From NCBI RefSeq assembly GCF_947492645.1, contig NZ_CANLMZ010000006.1, positions 310,001 to 374,000 of the forward strand: a stretch of 64,000 nucleotides of DNA, written 5' to 3'. Shown piece by piece: positions 42,346 to 51,307 of this stretch. The DNA comes from an uncultured Pontibacter sp. (GTDB lineage: Bacteria > Bacteroidota > Bacteroidia > Cytophagales > Hymenobacteraceae). Every line of letters begins with the position of its first letter. Position 1 is the stretch's first letter. The position numbers and the translations under genes are program-made. The notes under the pieces are model-generated. The model was given only the letters and a program-made list of their open reading frames with translations. It searched no databases and was not told the origin of the DNA.

Positions 42346-43710
42346 CTATACATCTTTTATCGTAAGCTCTTTGTTTTGTATCATCCTGTAAATTGTAGAC
42401 TTACCTATGTCCAGCTTATCTGCCACATAAAGTACATTATAGTCATACTTGTCCAGGAAGCGCTGAATAATTTCGGTGGTATAGGCTTTGAGGGTACGTT
42501 CGGTTGCCAGAAAGTCTTTCTCGGTATTGCCTGCTGTCAGGTTAATGTCATGTTCCTGAATCTGCTCTTCATCAGCGAGCACAACGGCTAGTTCAACAAT
42601 AGCTCTGAGCTCGCGCACATTGCCCGGAAAAGAGTAGGAGAGCAGCTTCTTCTGGGCGGCTTCTGAAAGGCTCTTTTTATCTAGCCCGTTTTCTTTGGAA
42701 AAAGCTTCGATAAAGTGTTTCGCCAATATTAAAATGTCGCTGCCCCTGTCGCGGAGCGGCGGCAAAAGTACAGGCAAGCCAAGTAAGCGATAGTATAAAT
42801 CTTCCCTGAAGTTGCCGTTCTTAACTTCTTCCGCCAGGTTTTTATGGGTGGCCACAATTATGCGGGCATCAACCGGTACAACCGTGTTGCCGCCAACACG
42901 TGATATTTCCTTCTCCTGGAGCACGCGCAGCAGCTTTGCTTGCAGGCTTACGTCCAACTCACCGATTTCATCTAAAAAGATAGTGCCCTTGTTGGCTTCC
43001 TCAAATTTGCCCAGCCTGCGCGACACCGCACCAGTAAAGGCTCCTTTCTCGTGGCCAAAAAGTTCACTCTCTATCAGTTCTCTTGGGATAGCAGCGACAT
43101 TTACTGCCACATAAGGCGCTTTCTTGCGGGTGCTGTTGTAATGTATGGCTTTGGCTACAAGCTCTTTACCTGTTCCTGTTTCGCCGTTTATCGTTACTGT
43201 AATATTTGTCTTGGCGGCCTTATCCATCATGGCAAACACCTTTTTAATAGGTTCGCTGTTGCCGATGATCACATTGCTGAAGTCATACTTCTGGCCAATT
43301 TCTTCGCGCAGTTTCGTTATTTCGTGGCGCAACGAAACGTTTTCCCTTATTTTGTTGATGGTGCTCCAGAGGCGCTCAGGAGTTTCTTCATCTTTTACGA
43401 TATAATCGTAAGCTCCCTTTTTCAGTAGATCAACAGCGGTGGCCACATCTTCCTGCCCCGAGATGATGATTACCTCTGTATCGGGGTTTTGTTCCTTTAT
43501 TCTTTTTAATACCTCATCGCCGTTTTTGTCCGGCAGCGAATAGTCCAGGGTAATAACATTGGGCCGTTCGTGAAGGCTGGCAAAACACTCTTTAGCAGAG
43601 TGGAATTTTTTAAGTTCGTAATCAGGGTTTAACGAAAGATGATACTCCAGTAATTCACTATACCAAACATCATCGTCCAGAATAAAAATTTTGAAGGGCG
43701 AATTTTTCAT
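42346..43710 (-). CDS. NtrC-type sigma-54-dependent response regulator
   Basis: A 454-aa regulator with three domains. The receiver (1-120) has an acidic pocket at LDDD and the phospho-acceptor Asp56 in VITLDYSLPDKNG. The AAA+ domain has Walker A GETGTGKELV, the sigma-54 contact loop GAFTGA in GHEKGAFTGAVSRRLGKF, and Walker B GTIFLDEIGEL. The C-terminal Fis-type HTH is VADKLDIGKSTIYRMIQNKE. It activates sigma-54 promoters when phosphorylated. It lies upstream of the hybrid kinase on the same strand, 239 bp apart with separate promoter-like boxes. No clear sigma-54 promoter was found in the nearby gaps. Confidence 0.95.
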   Translation of the reverse strand: MKNSPFKIFILDDDVWYSELLEYHLSLNPDYELKKFHSAKECFASLHERPNVITLDYSLPDKNGDEVLKRIKEQNPDTEVIIISGQEDVATAVDLLKKGAYDYIVKDEETPERLWSTINKIRENVSLRHEITKLREEIGQKYDFSNVIIGNSEPIKKVFAMMDKAAKTNITVTINGETGTGKELVAKAIHYNSTRKKAPYVAVNVAAIPRELIESELFGHEKGAFTGAVSRRLGKFEEANKGTIFLDEIGELDVSLQAKLLRVLQEKEISRVGGNTVVPVDARIIVATHKNLAEEVKNGNFREDLYYRLLGLPVLLPPLRDRGSDILILAKHFIEAFSKENGLDKKSLSEAAQKKLLSYSFPGNVRELRAIVELAVVLADEEQIQEHDINLTAGNTEKDFLATERTLKAYTTEIIQRFLDKYDYNVLYVADKLDIGKSTIYRMIQNKELTIKDV

Positions 43711-43742
43711 GTCATATCAAACTGCATTATATCAGTTGCTTC

Positions 43743-43750
43743 CAAAGATA
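43743..43750 (-). promoter_or_regulatory. Promoter -7 box TATCTTTG for the NtrC-type regulator
   Basis: Exact TAnnTTTG on the minus strand, 33 nt upstream of the ATG at 43710. It is followed on the upstream side by A/T-rich DNA without a clear TTG. Confidence 0.5.
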
Positions 43751-43895
43751 ACACATAATGCTTTTCGGAGGATGAATTATTTAATGCTTAACATAAATTT
43801 GTAAAAGGGGGCGTTTGCTAACATAGCTGTAATGCCGGCTCTAAGGAGCTTATACTTTAATCCTCCAGTTAAAACTTTATACAGGCATACCGCCA

Positions 43896-43928
43896 TTTGC
43901 GTAAATCATACTTGCTGATTTACGCAAA
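43896..43928. repeat. Perfect 13-bp hairpin
   Basis: TTTGCGTAAATCA (43896-43908) pairs perfectly with 43916-43928 around a 7-nt loop TACTTGC. It lies midway in the gap, about 190 bp upstream of the regulator start and 250 bp beyond the DUF1206 stop. It could be an operator or an RNA hairpin; no T-run follows. Confidence 0.5.
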
Positions 43929-44173
43929 GCTGAAAGTATTACAGCTGTTGTTAAACTAAAACCCATTGGTATACTTAAACCAAAAGCAGTTAAACGACAA
44001 GTAAACAGAATTTTAAAGACTGGCTTAGTGCAGCCACCTGAGTTTATACTTGTATGGCTTTTATACTTGCAGATGAAGGGGTAGCAGGGAATCTCCCCGC
44101 GTTTCCCACAGATCCTTCTAGGTTTACGGGGAATGTAATTGCTAAAGCCGGCAACGTATAAAAACGTAAATCT

Positions 44174-45004
44174 TTAGTTTGTGCCAACAGGCTGGTACTT
44201 TGCTCTCATAAACATGAAGAGGCCGTAGAACACCAACCCCACAGCAACAGCCCCAAGCAAAAAAGAACCGTAGGCTGAATTCTCTAAAAACTTAAATGCC
44301 TGGTTACTGCCGCCGGCCTCGTTCGCATCAGCATCTAAGGCAGCCTTTAAAAACATGTACCCGATCACGAGCCATACGATGCCGCGCGCAACATAACCTA
44401 CCTTGCCCATGCGCACCATTTTGCCTTCTATGTCGCTTTTCAAGCCGGTGCTTTGCAAGTCTTTTTTATACTTATCCGTGAGGCCATAATAAAGCTGGTA
44501 TAAACCGGAGCCTATAGTAACTACTGCCACTATACCTACCAGCCACTGTCCGAAGGGCTGCTGTAAAAGGGCTCCTGCCATGGTTTCGCGGGAGTCTCCG
44601 TTGCCGCCGCTACTTTGGCCCAGCACCATCCGGGCCGCTGCATAGGCCAGACCACCGTACACCAGTCCGCTAAAAATATAGCGCAGGCGCATGGCTATGC
44701 CTTTTGCTCCGCTACCTTTGTCTTCGCTGTCCCGGAACCCCTGTATAAAGCGCCAGATGGTATAACAAATCAAGCCTAGCGCAACTACGGCCAAAAGCCA
44801 TTTGCCAAACGGTTGCTCCAATATAAACTGGAAAACACCCTGCTTTCCTGCATTTTGATCTGATTTTCCTCCGAGTTCGAAGGCGGCCATAAACGCAAGT
44901 ATACCTACCAGGCAGTATACTACGCCTTTGGCTGATAACCCGATGCGCGCAAAATTTTCTACCCACTTAGGCGGGGGAGCAGGAATGTGAGGTGCTATGT
45001 TCAT
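44174..45004 (-). CDS. DUF1206 integral membrane protein
   Basis: A 276-aa membrane protein with six hydrophobic segments arranged as three tandem repeats of the DUF1206 unit. Each unit starts with an Arg/Gly-containing loop (RIGLSAKGVVYCLVGILAF, MRLRYIFSGLVYGGLAYAA, KVGYVARGIVWLVIGYMF) and ends with a QPFGKWLLAVVALGL-like helix. The function is unknown. A short soluble linker (YKKDLQSTGLKSDIEGKM) separates the second and third repeats. It stands alone on the minus strand. Confidence 0.9.
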   Translation of the reverse strand: MNIAPHIPAPPPKWVENFARIGLSAKGVVYCLVGILAFMAAFELGGKSDQNAGKQGVFQFILEQPFGKWLLAVVALGLICYTIWRFIQGFRDSEDKGSGAKGIAMRLRYIFSGLVYGGLAYAAARMVLGQSSGGNGDSRETMAGALLQQPFGQWLVGIVAVVTIGSGLYQLYYGLTDKYKKDLQSTGLKSDIEGKMVRMGKVGYVARGIVWLVIGYMFLKAALDADANEAGGSNQAFKFLENSAYGSFLLGAVAVGLVFYGLFMFMRAKYQPVGTN

Positions 45005-45212
45005 GTTTTACTTTACTTAATTAGCTTGGTTTTTTATACACGTAATTGCTAAGCCTAAGTTGCTGCCCCTTTTATTATGAAATTGCATGAATCTTTGTTG
45101 CAGGGCATTAAGTAAAGTAATAGCGGCAAGTACCTGCCTCAGTATGGCAAAATCTATTGAGTCAGGCTTACAATACCCAGGTATAGGTTTTTTATAGTTA
45201 GCAATTAGCCCT

Positions 45213-45220
45213 TAAATTTG
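45213..45220 (+). promoter_or_regulatory. Promoter -7 box TAAATTTG for the DUF4136 gene
   Basis: Exact TAnnTTTG 22 nt upstream of the first ATG at 45242. A T-rich stretch lies about 20 nt further upstream in place of a TTG. Confidence 0.45.
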
Positions 45221-45241
45221 TTCTGATTTTAGTTAAACAGG

Positions 45242-45862
45242 ATGCAAACCCAGGGAACACTTATGAAGATGAGCTTTATGAATTTATATAAATGGAGTAA
45301 AATACCGGCACTTGTACTTTTTGTTCTGGTTTGTAATGCATGCGTTGTTACGTCTGGTATAAAAAACACGAGTGCCATTGTAGCCCCAGGAGCAAACACA
45401 AAACTTTACCGCACCTATAACTGGTACCAGCCTGCGCCTGCCGCCACCGCTGCTTATGACAAAGGCTACAAGAGCACCTTGCATGACCACATTATACAAG
45501 GCATAGAGGCTGAGCTTAAGAAAAGGGGATACACGAAAGTTACGGATAACCCAGACGTACTGGTGGCTTACGATGTAAGTGTGTCTGTGCCGCTGGAGAA
45601 GGACAAACCTGAAAATTTTGAGCCGGGCTTTGGCTACAGTTATGCGTATATGAGTGGCTATCGCTACAGCTACAATAACCCAAACTTACCGGGTTACAGA
45701 GCAGTAGACTTGTTTAAAGCGGGCACCCTGATCATTGACTTTATAAACCCTGCATCAAACCAATTGGTGTGGCGCGGCTGGACAGAAGGTGCGCTGGCTA
45801 ATTTTAACGCCGGCGCCGGCAATGTGCAGCAGGAAGTTGAGGAGATACTGAACAAGCTATAA
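45242..45862 (+). CDS. DUF4136 lipoprotein
   Basis: A protein of up to 206 aa with a lipobox (VCNAC) and a DUF4136 domain (TKLYRTYNWYQPAP, then IIQGIEAELKKRGYTKVTDNPDVLVAYDVS, ending GTLIIDFINPASNQLVWRGW). The family is periplasmic or outer-membrane associated and of unknown function. Several in-frame ATGs exist (45242, 45263, 45269, 45278); the one at 45278 gives the most usual signal-peptide length, while the -7 box at 45213 allows any of them. It is convergent with the CPA2 antiporter gene. Confidence 0.87.
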   Translation: MQTQGTLMKMSFMNLYKWSKIPALVLFVLVCNACVVTSGIKNTSAIVAPGANTKLYRTYNWYQPAPAATAAYDKGYKSTLHDHIIQGIEAELKKRGYTKVTDNPDVLVAYDVSVSVPLEKDKPENFEPGFGYSYAYMSGYRYSYNNPNLPGYRAVDLFKAGTLIIDFINPASNQLVWRGWTEGALANFNAGAGNVQQEVEEILNKL

Positions 45863-45894
45863 GCGCAGCCTGAAACCATTTTCAGTCGCTGCTT
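45861..45894. terminator. Weak bidirectional hairpin
   Basis: AAGCGCAGCCTGAAA pairs imperfectly with TTTCAGTCGCTGCTT, overlapping the stop of the DUF4136 gene. It lies between convergent genes. Confidence 0.4.
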
Positions 45895-45930
45895 AAATTT
45901 ATACTTGTAAGAAGCTTAAGCCGGATAAAA

Positions 45931-47925
45931 TCAGTCTTCTTTCAGTAGCGTGTTAAAGTACATGACATCTTCGGGTTTACCGACAACATACACGATATCA
46001 CCAGTTTTTATCTGAGTATTCCCATTGATGTCCAGTAGCGTGTTATTATCTCGTTTAATGGCAACAAGCATGATCCTGAACTTGTTGCGTATGTCTGCAT
46101 CCATTAGGGGTTTATTTAAAAACTCCCTGAACTCTGCATAAACCCGAAGGCTTGCCACCTCAATATCCGGCAGGTCCAGTTCTAAGTTTGACATCGTAGG
46201 GGTATTGCCGTTTAAGCTGCGGAGCATTTCATAGTTGTCAGCCCTGATCCTGTGGGTAAAGGCTTCTATCTGATCTTTGGGTACAAGGTACTGAGACAGG
46301 ACACGTGTGAAAATCTCGATGGAGGTTTCAAACTCTTCTGGTATCACTTCGTCTGCCCCAATCCTGTAATTTTCTGCTGATTCCTGCACAAAACGGGTTC
46401 TCACGATAATATGCACTTTATCCGTAATGGACTTGATGGCGGCTACAATGCGTTTTGTAGCTTCTGGATCGGAGATGGCCACCACCACTACGCGTGCTTT
46501 ATGTATACTTACATGCGAAAGGATCATACTATGCACCGCATCGCCATAGATGATCGGCTCTCCTAAATGCCTCTCCTGGCGTACTGTAACTGCATTCAGC
46601 TCAATGATAACATAAGGGATGTTCGCATTTCTGGCAGCCATGGCCACATTGCGTCCGTTTATGCCAAAGCCTATAATTACGATATGGTCATCCAGGTCGG
46701 GGAGGTCGTGGTGCTCGGCCGGCGAAGCCCTGTCAAAGGGCATCTGGTCTTTGTTGCTGCCCAACAGGCTGCTAATGGCGGCACTAATCCTGTGGTAAGA
46801 CCCTATCACAAAAGGAGATATTGCCATTGTAAGCAGCGAAACCGATAAAAAGTACTGGTACGTTACCTGCGAAAGCAAGCCGTTGGCAATTCCGGTGTTT
46901 GAAAGTATAAATGCAAACTCACCTACCTGGAACAACGACAGCCCCACCAGTATAGAGATGCGGACAGGGTACTGGAGGATACGTGCCGCAACGGTGGCAA
47001 CAAACGCCTTAAGCAGAAAAGTAGCGGCTGTTAAAGCAAGTATAACCAGCAGGTGCTGCAGCATGAAATTGAAATCCAGCAGCATGCCGATAGACACAAA
47101 AAAGAAGCTGGTGAAAATTTCCCTGAAAGGCAGGATATTACTGGTGGCCTGGTGGCTGTATTCTGATTCGGAGATGATAAGGCCTGCCATGAATGCGCCC
47201 AATGCCAGCGATAAGCCCATGCTGGAAGTTAACCAGGCCACAGCAAAGCAGATCACCACGATGCTAAGTATAAACAGTTCCTTGCTCTTGGTTCTTGCAA
47301 CCAGGTACAGCAGCTTAGGCACCAGGTAACGGGCACTTACTAATACAAATACAATCACCACAATGCCTTTCAGCACCATCAGGAAAAGCTCCCATGCAAT
47401 GTTTTGTGTGCCGCCTGCCATCAGGGGCGTCAGCAGCATCATCGGCACCACGATAATATCCTGGAAGATAAGGACACCCAGCACTACTTTGCCTTGTGGG
47501 CTGTTTATTTCCCCTTTATCCTGCAATAATTTTAACACGATGGCCGTACTGCTCAGGGAGATAAGGAAACCCATAAAAACAGACTCTCCTGTGCTGAACT
47601 TTAGCAGCAGCATAATGCCGGTCACAAGTAAGATAGTGCCTGCTACCTGCGTTGCCCCACCCAGCAATACGGTGCGTTTTATCATAGCCAGGCTCCGGAG
47701 CGAAAACTCCATGCCTATAATAAAAAGCAAAAGTATAACACCTATCTCTGCGAGTATCTCAATGTTGTGCGGGTCATGTATCAGGCTGAGCCCATGAGGC
47801 CCTGCTATTACGCCCGTAGCCAGAAAACCAAGTATGGTAGGCAGCTTAAACCGCTGGAAGAATAGTATAACTACTACTGCCAGGCCAAGTATGATCACAA
47901 CATCGGGGAGTAACGGTATCTCCAT
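45931..47925 (-). CDS. CPA2-family monovalent cation:proton antiporter with TrkA domains
   Basis: A 664-aa KefB/RosB-like transporter. Twelve or so hydrophobic segments fill residues 5-385, with the family motifs ILAEIGVILLLFIIGMEFSL, FLISLSSTAIVLKLL and FFVSIGMLLDFNFM. A TrkA-N (RCK) domain follows, with the NAD-binding pattern IVIIGFGINGRNVAMAARNA and YGDAVHSMILSHV. A TrkA-C domain is at the end (IKTGDIVYVVGKPEDVMYF). It would exchange K+ or Na+ for protons under nucleotide control. A single gene in its own unit. Confidence 0.94.
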   Translation of the reverse strand: MEIPLLPDVVIILGLAVVVILFFQRFKLPTILGFLATGVIAGPHGLSLIHDPHNIEILAEIGVILLLFIIGMEFSLRSLAMIKRTVLLGGATQVAGTILLVTGIMLLLKFSTGESVFMGFLISLSSTAIVLKLLQDKGEINSPQGKVVLGVLIFQDIIVVPMMLLTPLMAGGTQNIAWELFLMVLKGIVVIVFVLVSARYLVPKLLYLVARTKSKELFILSIVVICFAVAWLTSSMGLSLALGAFMAGLIISESEYSHQATSNILPFREIFTSFFFVSIGMLLDFNFMLQHLLVILALTAATFLLKAFVATVAARILQYPVRISILVGLSLFQVGEFAFILSNTGIANGLLSQVTYQYFLSVSLLTMAISPFVIGSYHRISAAISSLLGSNKDQMPFDRASPAEHHDLPDLDDHIVIIGFGINGRNVAMAARNANIPYVIIELNAVTVRQERHLGEPIIYGDAVHSMILSHVSIHKARVVVVAISDPEATKRIVAAIKSITDKVHIIVRTRFVQESAENYRIGADEVIPEEFETSIEIFTRVLSQYLVPKDQIEAFTHRIRADNYEMLRSLNGNTPTMSNLELDLPDIEVASLRVYAEFREFLNKPLMDADIRNKFRIMLVAIKRDNNTLLDINGNTQIKTGDIVYVVGKPEDVMYFNTLLKED

Positions 47926-48058
47926 AGGGTACTAAGTTGCTGGGTTATAGATACGTTTAATGAGCAACAGTACGTTACTAAAAATAAGATTATAGCCTTT
48001 TAAGTAGAAGGGCTCATGGTATACTTTATACCCTTAGGTAAGTTGAGGGATTTCAGCA

Positions 48059-48724
48059 TTAAAAAGTATGTTCACCTTCCCACTCGCTGTAAAACTGCCG
48101 CAGGAAATCCTCCATGTACTGGTGCCTCTGCGCTGCTATTTTCTTAGCTGTAGCGGTGTGCATACGATCCTTTAGCAGCAATAGCTTTTCATAAAAATGA
48201 TTGATAGTAGGAGTAGTACTTGCTTTATAAGCCTCAAAGGAGTTGTGCAGTTCTGGTTTTATGGTTGGGTCGTAAAGCAGCCTGTTTTTGTGGCCGCCGT
48301 AAGCAAAGGTGCGGGCAATGCCTATGGCCCCGATTGCATCCAACCTGTCGGCATCCTGCACAATCTGGCCTTCTATACTTGCCATTTCGGATGATGTGCC
48401 TGCTCCTTTATAAGAAAGATCTTTTATAATGGTGCAAACATCCTGCACCACGCGCGCCGGCAAATCATACTTTTGCAACCATGCTGCTGCCATGCGCGGC
48501 CCAACGGTTTCATCGCCGCCATAAAATTTATGATCGCCAATGTCGTGCAGCAGCGCAGCAAGCTCAACCAGAAACAGATCTGCCTCAGGTTCCTGTGCAG
48601 CTATACTTTGCGCGTTTTTCCAGACCCTGTATATATGCCACCAATCATGCCCGGACCCCTCGCCGGAGAGAAGCTCTTTAACATAAACTGCAGTTTCCTG
48701 GATAATTGTTTCTTTAGAATACAT
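48059..48724 (-). CDS. HD-domain phosphohydrolase (YedJ-like)
   Basis: A 221-aa HD-superfamily metal-dependent phosphohydrolase. The pattern is H in GSGHDWWHIYRVW, the HD pair in ALLHDIGDHKF, and a distal Asp in IVQDADRLDAIGAIGIAR, all matching the YedJ/YpgQ group, some of which hydrolyse nucleotides. I chose the ATG at 48724 (MYSKETIIQETA); an in-frame TTG at 48748 is less likely. It lies 41 nt after the stop of the upstream minus-strand gene, so the two are probably one operon. Confidence 0.88.
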   Translation of the reverse strand: MYSKETIIQETAVYVKELLSGEGSGHDWWHIYRVWKNAQSIAAQEPEADLFLVELAALLHDIGDHKFYGGDETVGPRMAAAWLQKYDLPARVVQDVCTIIKDLSYKGAGTSSEMASIEGQIVQDADRLDAIGAIGIARTFAYGGHKNRLLYDPTIKPELHNSFEAYKASTTPTINHFYEKLLLLKDRMHTATAKKIAAQRHQYMEDFLRQFYSEWEGEHTF

Positions 48725-48765
48725 AACGCGTGCAATAGCCAGGTCCAAAAATCCGCAATTAATCT

Positions 48766-49251
48766 CTAAGCATCAAGTATGGCCGCCTTATTCTGATGTG
48801 TATCTGCTTCCAAATTATCCAATGCTATTTTTTGTAGTAGCTCCTTCTCCAGTAGCTTCGCCCATGCCTGCAGGTATAAAACCACATCGTCGCGCACATG
48901 GTGCTTCAGGGCTTGGCGCGACGGAGGCAGCGTATGTAGCACCTCCGGATCCGTTAGTCGCTCCAGGTGAGTCAGATCAGCTCTTGTAAAGCCTAGTTCC
49001 AGCATCTGGTCAATTACCAGATCAAGCGGGAGGCCACTTTGTGGGCAGTAATCACGCAGTTGTTCTGCCCAATCGCCGTGCCGGGTCATGGCAGCCTTAT
49101 GGATATCGCCTTTGCTATACCTGGTAAAGCTTTGCGCCAGGTGGCCGCAGTTGCAGCTTCCCATGTGTCCCCATTGGTATGCCGCCCCATTTTTCAGACG
49201 TTCAGCTGTTTCGCGCAATATCCTGATTAACTTTATTGAACTTCTTGCCAT
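48766..49251 (-). CDS. Conserved-looking hypothetical protein, 161 aa
   Basis: I do not recognise a named family. The protein is soluble and helical. Near the N-terminus it has YQWGHMGSCNCGHLAQSFT, whose Cys-x-Cys-x-His plus a nearby His could bind a metal. Later regions (LVIDQMLELGFTRADLTHLE and HVRDDVVLYLQAWAKLLEKE) are amphipathic helices. It is followed by the HD-phosphohydrolase gene, probably in one operon, which hints at a nucleotide-related or metal-related role. Confidence 0.72.
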   Translation of the reverse strand: MARSSIKLIRILRETAERLKNGAAYQWGHMGSCNCGHLAQSFTRYSKGDIHKAAMTRHGDWAEQLRDYCPQSGLPLDLVIDQMLELGFTRADLTHLERLTDPEVLHTLPPSRQALKHHVRDDVVLYLQAWAKLLEKELLQKIALDNLEADTHQNKAAILDA

Positions 49252-49528
49252 AGTAACTTAAATTTGTCTCTGGTTCAAACTTCGGGGTGCAGTTTCCCTG
49301 TTAAAAGGCCCGTTGGCTCAGGCACCACTCTTATTCATACGTAGCAGGGGCTGCTTTCAGATAGCTGGAGGTGCGTTGATTAAGTTGCTATCCCAGAATG
49401 GTTGATGCACTTGCAGGGCATAGTCGGCACTAAAATGTAAGCCGCAGCAAGCTGATGAATAGCCCGAGCACCCATGATAACTTTTTTGTGTATGAACGAA
49501 GTTTCATACTTTGGCACCTGAACACTTA

Positions 49529-50386
49529 ATGAATACCGTACAATTATTTCGCATGCTTTTAAAAAAACTATACCTCCTTTGTCTGTTCACACTAAGTTAT
49601 ACTTACGGTTTAACGCCAGAGGCTAATGCGCAGATACTTAACATAGAAAGGGCCCGGGTAAACCGTGACACAGCCAATTACCTGACCGGTAGATTAGGGG
49701 TAGATTTTTCGATGTTTAACCGGAACGCTGGCAAAAACAATCCAAACAACTACCTGCAGCTTACTTTCACCGGCGATCTGGCTTATATCTCTACTAACCA
49801 CAGCTACTTACTGCTTAACTATTATAATTACCTGCTTGTAAACTACGATTCCAGGGAGCTGCGCAATACAGTAGCCAGTACCGGTTACTCACATCTGCGT
49901 ACAAACCTGTTCCGGAAACGGAAACTGTCTTATGAGCTTTTTGCCCAGGCACAAACAGACCAGGCACGGGGACTGGAGCTAAGAACGCTGCTTGGTGGCG
50001 GCATCAGGGTGGCGGTTTTGCGCAGCAACGATGTAAACTTATACTTTGGTACAGGATTGATGCACGAGCATGAAGCGTGGAAAAACCCGGAGCTGGACCA
50101 AGTGCTGGAGGTGTCTGACCTGCTGAAATCCACAAACTACTTTAGCGCCAAAGTAAAGCTGAGCGAACAAATAAGCACCGATGCCATTGCCTATTACCAG
50201 GTGGGCCATGACGATACGATTGATAAGTTCAGGAACAGAATAAGTGGCGACGTGACGTTTAATTTTAAGCTGAACAGCAAATTCTCTTTCCGGACTAACT
50301 TTAACTGCGTGTACGAAGATGAGCCCATTGTGCCCGTAACAAAGTTTGTATATGCCATCTCTAATGGGGTACAGGTCAACTTCTAA
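49529..50386 (+). CDS. DUF481-family outer-membrane protein
   Basis: A 285-aa protein with a signal peptide (LLKKLYLLCLFTLSYTYGLTPEANAQ) and a DUF481-type beta-barrel: alternating strands such as NNYLQLTFTGDLAYIS, NYYNYLLVNYDSRE, SYELFAQAQTDQARGLELR and FSFRTNFNCVYEDEP. The length and strand pattern suit a barrel of about 12 strands. The ATG at 49529 is preferred to an in-frame TTG at 49511. It is the first plus-strand gene before the glycan-export genes, but nothing shows a functional link to them. Confidence 0.82.
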   Translation: MNTVQLFRMLLKKLYLLCLFTLSYTYGLTPEANAQILNIERARVNRDTANYLTGRLGVDFSMFNRNAGKNNPNNYLQLTFTGDLAYISTNHSYLLLNYYNYLLVNYDSRELRNTVASTGYSHLRTNLFRKRKLSYELFAQAQTDQARGLELRTLLGGGIRVAVLRSNDVNLYFGTGLMHEHEAWKNPELDQVLEVSDLLKSTNYFSAKVKLSEQISTDAIAYYQVGHDDTIDKFRNRISGDVTFNFKLNSKFSFRTNFNCVYEDEPIVPVTKFVYAISNGVQVNF

Positions 50387-50515
50387 ACTATTTTGCACCA
50401 GAAAATGGCCTATCACTATTAAATTACACAATAAAATGCTTAGTTTGTACTTTGTAAATTGAGCCATGCTGTACTGCAGCACATAATTTTATTTAACCTG
50501 AAGACTACAAAACAA

Positions 50516-51295
50516 ATGCGCAAACCCCTTATCGCATTTTATATACTTACCAGCCTGATTTTCTTTTCCTCCTGTGTCTCACAGAAAAAGGTGGTGCTGT
50601 TGCAAAACAACCCCGAGGTAAAAGAACAAGCCAATGCCGACGAACTCCTGAAAACCTTTGAGCTAAAGCAGCCTGTCTATACCTTAAAGCCCGGTGATGT
50701 GCTTTCGTTAAAAGTACAGAGTACCACGCCCACAGAGTATAACTTTCTGAGCACAGGTGCAGCCACTTTTGGTGCAACAGACCCGATCCTGGATGGCTAT
50801 ACCTTAGATACAGAAGGCAATATTCTTTTACCGGCTATCGGCAAAGTTAACCTGAACGGCTTAAGTATGCCTGAAGCCAGGATCCGCGTTACCGAAGCCC
50901 TGAAACCTTTTTTATCAGACCCCACCGTTAACCTGCGTTTGCTAACTTTCCGGTATACCGTAATAGGAGAGGTAGTACGACAAGGGCAGTTTACAACCTA
51001 CCAGGATAACATTAACCTGATGGAGGCAATTGCCTCGGCGGGTGGGTTAAGCCCTTATTCTAACAGGGGAAACATCAAGCTGATACGCTACGAAAACGGG
51101 CAGGCAAAACTATATGCTTTCAGTTTACTGGATAACCAGACAATTGCACAAACCAATTTCTTCCTGCAGCCAAACGACATGATCGTGGTAGACCCGCTTC
51201 CAGCCAAAAATGTGCGTGAGAATGTACTGACGAATGTTGGCTTTGGCTTAAGTATATTAACCTCGCTAAGCCTTTTGCTTGCTCGCTTTTTATAG
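50516..51295 (+). CDS. Wza-like polysaccharide export lipoprotein
   Basis: A 259-aa outer-membrane lipoprotein (lipobox FFSSC). The Poly_export domain starts YTLKPGDVLSLKVQSTTP, followed by SLBB-type ligand-binding domains (LDTEGNILLPAIGKVNLNGLS; FRYTVIGEVVRQGQF; NLMEAIASAGGLSPYSNRG). A C-terminal helix (VLTNVGFGLSILTSLSLLLARF) could cross the outer membrane, as in Wza. The ATG at 50516 is chosen because the signal peptide starts there. The wzc-like gene follows after 12 nt, so they are co-transcribed. Confidence 0.92.
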   Translation: MRKPLIAFYILTSLIFFSSCVSQKKVVLLQNNPEVKEQANADELLKTFELKQPVYTLKPGDVLSLKVQSTTPTEYNFLSTGAATFGATDPILDGYTLDTEGNILLPAIGKVNLNGLSMPEARIRVTEALKPFLSDPTVNLRLLTFRYTVIGEVVRQGQFTTYQDNINLMEAIASAGGLSPYSNRGNIKLIRYENGQAKLYAFSLLDNQTIAQTNFFLQPNDMIVVDPLPAKNVRENVLTNVGFGLSILTSLSLLLARFL

Positions 51296-51307
51296 ATTAC
51301 TCCCCTT

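Larger units (their letters stand above)
43711..44173. other. Intergenic region rich in the TATACTT word
   Basis: A 463-bp gap. It contains TATACTT words near 43852, 43971, 44045 and 44062, the last two as direct repeats 17 bp apart. A perfect 13-bp hairpin lies at 43896-43928. No open reading frame was supported. Confidence 0.6.
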
